From an uncultured Cytophagales bacterium (GTDB lineage: Bacteria > Bacteroidota > Bacteroidia > Cytophagales > Thermoflexibacteraceae), in NCBI GenBank assembly GCA_938039675.1, contig CALHUI010000013.1:21814-85813 (forward strand): a stretch of DNA of 64,000 bases, written 5' to 3'. The notes under the pieces are model-generated. The model did no database searches, was not told the DNA's origin, and was given only the letters and a program-made list of their open reading frames with translations. Shown piece by piece: positions 57,635 through 64,000 of this stretch (position 1 is the first letter of the stretch; the number at the start of each line of letters is the position of its first letter). The translations under genes and the position numbers were made by a program.

Positions 57635-57664
57635 CGCAGGTTGCAGATATTTAAGTTAAACTTT

Positions 57665-57696
57665 ATCCCTGAGGGCGTCAGTCCTTAGGGATTTTT
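57665..57696 (+). terminator. Rho-independent terminator of gcdH
   Basis: ATCCCTGAGG at 57665-57674 pairs with CCTTAGGGAT at 57683-57692 (one G-T pair), followed by T to 57696. It separates gcdH from the following gene, which starts 15 bases later with a GTG. Confidence 0.85.
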
Positions 57697-57710
57697 CATA
57701 CAAAAACAAC

Positions 57711-61356
<3,646 letters not shown>

Positions 61357-61357
<1 letters not shown>

Positions 61358-62709
61358 TGGAGTTTAAAGACTTGTTAGTAACGCCTATTTGCGGCACAAT
61401 ACTGTTCTTGCTTATGTATTCGTTGCGCAAGCAGATGGCGCCACCTCATTTGCGAAGTCCTTTCATTCCTGCGCTGTTGCTCAAGTTTGTAGGTGCTATT
61501 TCTCTTGGGCTGATTTATTTTTTCTACTATGGCGGTGGCGATACGGAATTGTACCATGTCTTGAGTCGTTACATTACCCGTAGCTTCTACGAAAATCCCG
61601 TTGCATTTTTCAAGTTGGTTTTCGGGCCGTTAGAATATGACCCTGAAACATTCCCCTATCTTGCAATGAATATGTTTTATTATCGCAAGGATGTAGACAC
61701 CTATTTTCTGTTACGATTAGCAAGTGTTGCCAATTTATTGACAGGGAGTGTGTATTCTGCCACAGCCCTGATTTTTGCTACTTTCAGCTTTTTAGGCAAT
61801 TGGGCTTTTTATCTGGCAATTGTGCATGTTTACCCGGCTTACCGTCGTGCGCTTGCATTAGCTATTTTATTTGTTCCTTCGATTATTTTTTGGGGGTCGG
61901 GTCTAATGAAAGACAGTGTAACCTTTGGCGGTATGGGGCTTGTGGTTTACGGGTTTTATTTTGGTATTATCCGCCGCGAAAAAATGGTTAGAAATCTGCT
62001 GATTGGCGGTTTAGGCTTGTTTTTAGTTGTTTCCATCAAAATTTACATTGTTTACTGCCTGATTCCCGCGCTCATGCTTTGGTGGTTTTTGCACTTTCGC
62101 GACAGCATGCGCTCGGGTTTTGCAAAAGCACTTTCTGTACCCTTTCTGGTTCTGATAAGCGGCACACTCGGTTTATTTGCAGTCCTCAAACTGACCAGTG
62201 ATACAGCTTATAGTATTGATAATATTACTACCAAAGCAGAAGTTACAGCTAAATATCTTTACCAACAGGCAGAGGGACAAGGTTCTGCCTATGAAATCCC
62301 TGAATTTGACGGTTCTTTGGGCAGTTTGGTCAGTTATGCGCCCAAAGGAATTGCTGTTACACTATTCCGTCCCTTTTTATGGGAAGCCCGAAGCCCTGTA
62401 CAACTCGTAGCAGCATTGGAGGCCACTGTTTTTATTTTTTTGACACTGCGCATTTTGTACAAAGTAGGTATTAAAAAAACCGTTAGTACTATATTAACAG
62501 AGTATTTTGTATTTGCTGCACTGGTGTTTTCCATTGGCTTTGCCTTTGCAGTGGGTGTAACATCGGGCAATTTTGGTACTTTAGTGCGCTATAAAATTCC
62601 TATGATGCCTTTTTACTTATCTGCTTTGATGATTATTTTAGAAAAAAACAAGAAAAGGAGACGAAATTTAGCCGAAAAGATGTTGAAATCATATGAAAAA
62701 GTCTCCTAA
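61357..62709 (+). CDS. Polytopic membrane protein, possible polysaccharide polymerase
   Basis: A 450-residue membrane protein with about 11 predicted transmembrane helices. A large hydrophilic segment (about 280-325) lies between helices. IYFFYYGGGDTELYHVLSRY near residue 50 and FVPSIIFWGSGLMKDSVTFG near residue 170 are typical of O-antigen/EpsG-like polymerase proteins, which tend to have such Tyr/Asp-rich loops. Family identity is not certain. It starts one base inside the ligA stop and overlaps the next glycosyltransferase gene by 17 bases, so the two form a tight pair, in line with a role in polysaccharide building. Confidence 0.65.
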
Positions 62710-63820
62710 AATACTTTTTGCGGTCAATCATCGGCTTGGACGTTCACCCGGACAGCGATTTCGCTTTGAGCAATATTTGCAGGCTTTATCAGAGGCAGGT
62801 TTCAGCTATGACATTTCACCACTGCTGCCAACGCCGCAAGACGATGCTGTTTTCTATGCCGCAGGTAATTATATAGGTAAGCTGCGCATCATGCTGAATA
62901 GCTTGTGGATTCGGCTGTATGATTGGTGGCGCATCAAGCAATATGACATCGTCTTTTTATATCGCGAGGCACACTTTACACGCCTGACAATTTTTGAAAA
63001 GCTATTTAAGTGGTCAGGAGTAAAAATGATTGTTGATTTTGATGATGCCATATGGCTGCCGGTTGTTTCGGAAGGAAATAAAATGTTTACATGGTTAAAA
63101 AATGCAAGAAAAATTGATGAAATTATTCGCCGAAGCGATTTGGTTATCGTCGGAAATACTTATCTGGCCGACTATGCACGTCGGTTCAACCCATGTGTAG
63201 CGATTATTCCTACTACTTTGGACACCACAACTTTTTATCCGGAAAATCCGCGCTTTGCGCAAGCAAGAGCTATGTATAAAAAAAGCAATCAGGCAGTTGT
63301 CATCGGCTGGACAGGTAGTTTCAGCACAATTGAACATTTTGAGTACGGTATTCCGGCATTGCTCGAAATCAAAAAAAAATATGGTGAAAAGGTGCGTTTT
63401 AAGCTCATTGGCGATAGCCGCTACAAACATGCAGCCCTTAGCATACAAGGTGTGGCATGGCATCCTGATACAGAATTGGAAGAACTCGGTGAGATAGACA
63501 TCGGTATTATGCCTTTGCCCGACAATGAGTGGACGCGCGGCAAATGTGGTTTCAAGGGGCTTACCTACATGAGCCTTGCCATCCCTGCCGTTCTTGCACC
63601 TGTGGGAATTAACAAAGATATCATTCGCGACGGCGAAAATGGATTTTTGGCAGCTACTACCGATGAATGGGTGGAAAAACTTTCATTACTGATAGAAAAT
63701 GAAGCACTCAGGAAGCAAATTGGTGAAGCAGGTAAGCAAACAGTATGGGAATTTTATTCGCAAAAGTCGCAGAAAGAGCGTTACGTGCAGTTATTTGAGA
63801 ACCTGCTGAGCCACCAATAA
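62693..63820 (+). CDS. Glycosyltransferase, GT4-like (GT-B fold)
   Basis: A 375-residue GT-B enzyme. The N-terminal half starts with KILFAVNHRLGRSPGQRFRF, then has the DFDDAIWLP segment. The C-terminal half has VIGWTGSFSTIEHFEYGIPA, the nucleotide-binding IDIGIMPLPDNEWTRGKCGF, KGLTYMSLAIPAVLAPVGIN and the final helix with QIGEAGKQTVWEFYSQK. These are the usual GT4-like landmarks (E-x7-E region replaced by GKCGFKGLTYM). The sugar and acceptor cannot be read. It overlaps the membrane protein gene by 17 bases and is probably in the same polysaccharide operon. Confidence 0.9.
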   Translation: MKKSPKILFAVNHRLGRSPGQRFRFEQYLQALSEAGFSYDISPLLPTPQDDAVFYAAGNYIGKLRIMLNSLWIRLYDWWRIKQYDIVFLYREAHFTRLTIFEKLFKWSGVKMIVDFDDAIWLPVVSEGNKMFTWLKNARKIDEIIRRSDLVIVGNTYLADYARRFNPCVAIIPTTLDTTTFYPENPRFAQARAMYKKSNQAVVIGWTGSFSTIEHFEYGIPALLEIKKKYGEKVRFKLIGDSRYKHAALSIQGVAWHPDTELEELGEIDIGIMPLPDNEWTRGKCGFKGLTYMSLAIPAVLAPVGINKDIIRDGENGFLAATTDEWVEKLSLLIENEALRKQIGEAGKQTVWEFYSQKSQKERYVQLFENLLSHQ

Positions 63821-63912
63821 AATTATTGCCCGGCTATAAGAAAATTTGCCCGTTTTTTTATTATTAACTCTCGTCTATTTAAGCGATTATTTATCAAATT
63901 AATGTTTTACAA

Positions 63913-64000
63913 ATGAAAAGAGTAGTACTTTTTAGCTTGTACACGCTATTTTTAGCGTTGGCTGCATTTGCACAGGACAGGCAAATCAGCGGAACTGTTA
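63913..64000 (+). CDS. Start of a SusC/RagA-like TonB-dependent receptor gene (runs off the right edge)
   Basis: Only 29 codons are visible. They give a signal peptide (SLYTLFLALAAFAQ) followed by DRQISGTV, which is the first strand of a carboxypeptidase-regulatory plug-proximal domain that opens most SusC/RagA-like receptors in Bacteroidota. Many other secreted proteins with the same first strand exist, so the call is tentative. The 92-base upstream gap is A+T-rich. Confidence 0.5.
   Translation, partial: MKRVVLFSLYTLFLALAAFAQDRQISGTV

Overview
The window looks like chromosomal DNA from a member of the Bacteroidota, most likely in the order Cytophagales. The reasons are the Bacteroidota promoter element TAnnTTTG (for example at 4692, 54456 and on the minus strand at 19504, 43244 and 49581), weak or absent Shine-Dalgarno sites, many secreted TPR, DUF2911 and LVIVD-type proteins, LytTR/LytS-type signalling, a FecI-like ECF sigma factor and the start of a TonB receptor-like gene at the right edge. 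There are no rRNA or tRNA genes, CRISPR arrays, complete insertion sequences or prophage genes. Most of the window is ordinary core genome in short operons of one to four genes.

Layout: 1-4.6 kb carries the N-terminus of a TolC-like protein, sdaAB, an acyl-CoA dehydrogenase, a glycosyltransferase, murQ and an HPt protein. 4.7-8.3 kb has an FAD dehydrogenase, an atypical nitrilase-family protein and an ECF sigma factor without an anti-sigma gene. 8.3-15.4 kb is a minus-strand run of envelope and secreted proteins (LysM-like, alpha/beta hydrolase, DUF2911, a four-repeat protein, a TPR protein, a beta-barrel-like protein) plus thrB. 15.4-18.1 kb is a divergent LytTR regulator / TPR histidine kinase pair. 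18.1-26.9 kb holds TIGR02757, queE, a DEAD-box helicase, metG, a MerR regulator and a lipoprotein phosphodiesterase. 27.2 kb has a rhodopsin proton pump. 28-34.5 kb has moxR, ctlX, an ABC ATPase, an acyl-ACP thioesterase, YhhN and an HD hydrolase.

34.5-37.3 kb is a graveyard of decayed genes: a sensor kinase, a receiver domain, a secreted protein, and an antisense subtilase with an internal deletion. 37.4-49.5 kb has a ZIP transporter, an SPFH-GYF protein, a Tat-exported amine-oxidase operon, a LuxE-like enzyme, an AraC regulator, a cNMP-binding protein with a degenerate MinD-like domain, small lipoproteins and der. 49.6-64 kb has an aldehyde dehydrogenase, NIF3, LVIVD, AlgH, DUF349, gcdH, a degenerate restriction-methylase-like gene coupled to ligA, and a polymerase/glycosyltransferase pair.

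The points most worth attention are the rhodopsin, which carries the fenestration glycine seen in carotenoid-antenna rhodopsins; the ligA-coupled protein related to type ISP restriction-modification enzymes but with a broken catalytic motif; the nitrilase-fold protein with Ser and Arg in place of catalytic Cys and Lys; the cNMP/MinD-like fusion; and the pseudogene cluster. No unmistakably new multi-gene system was found.
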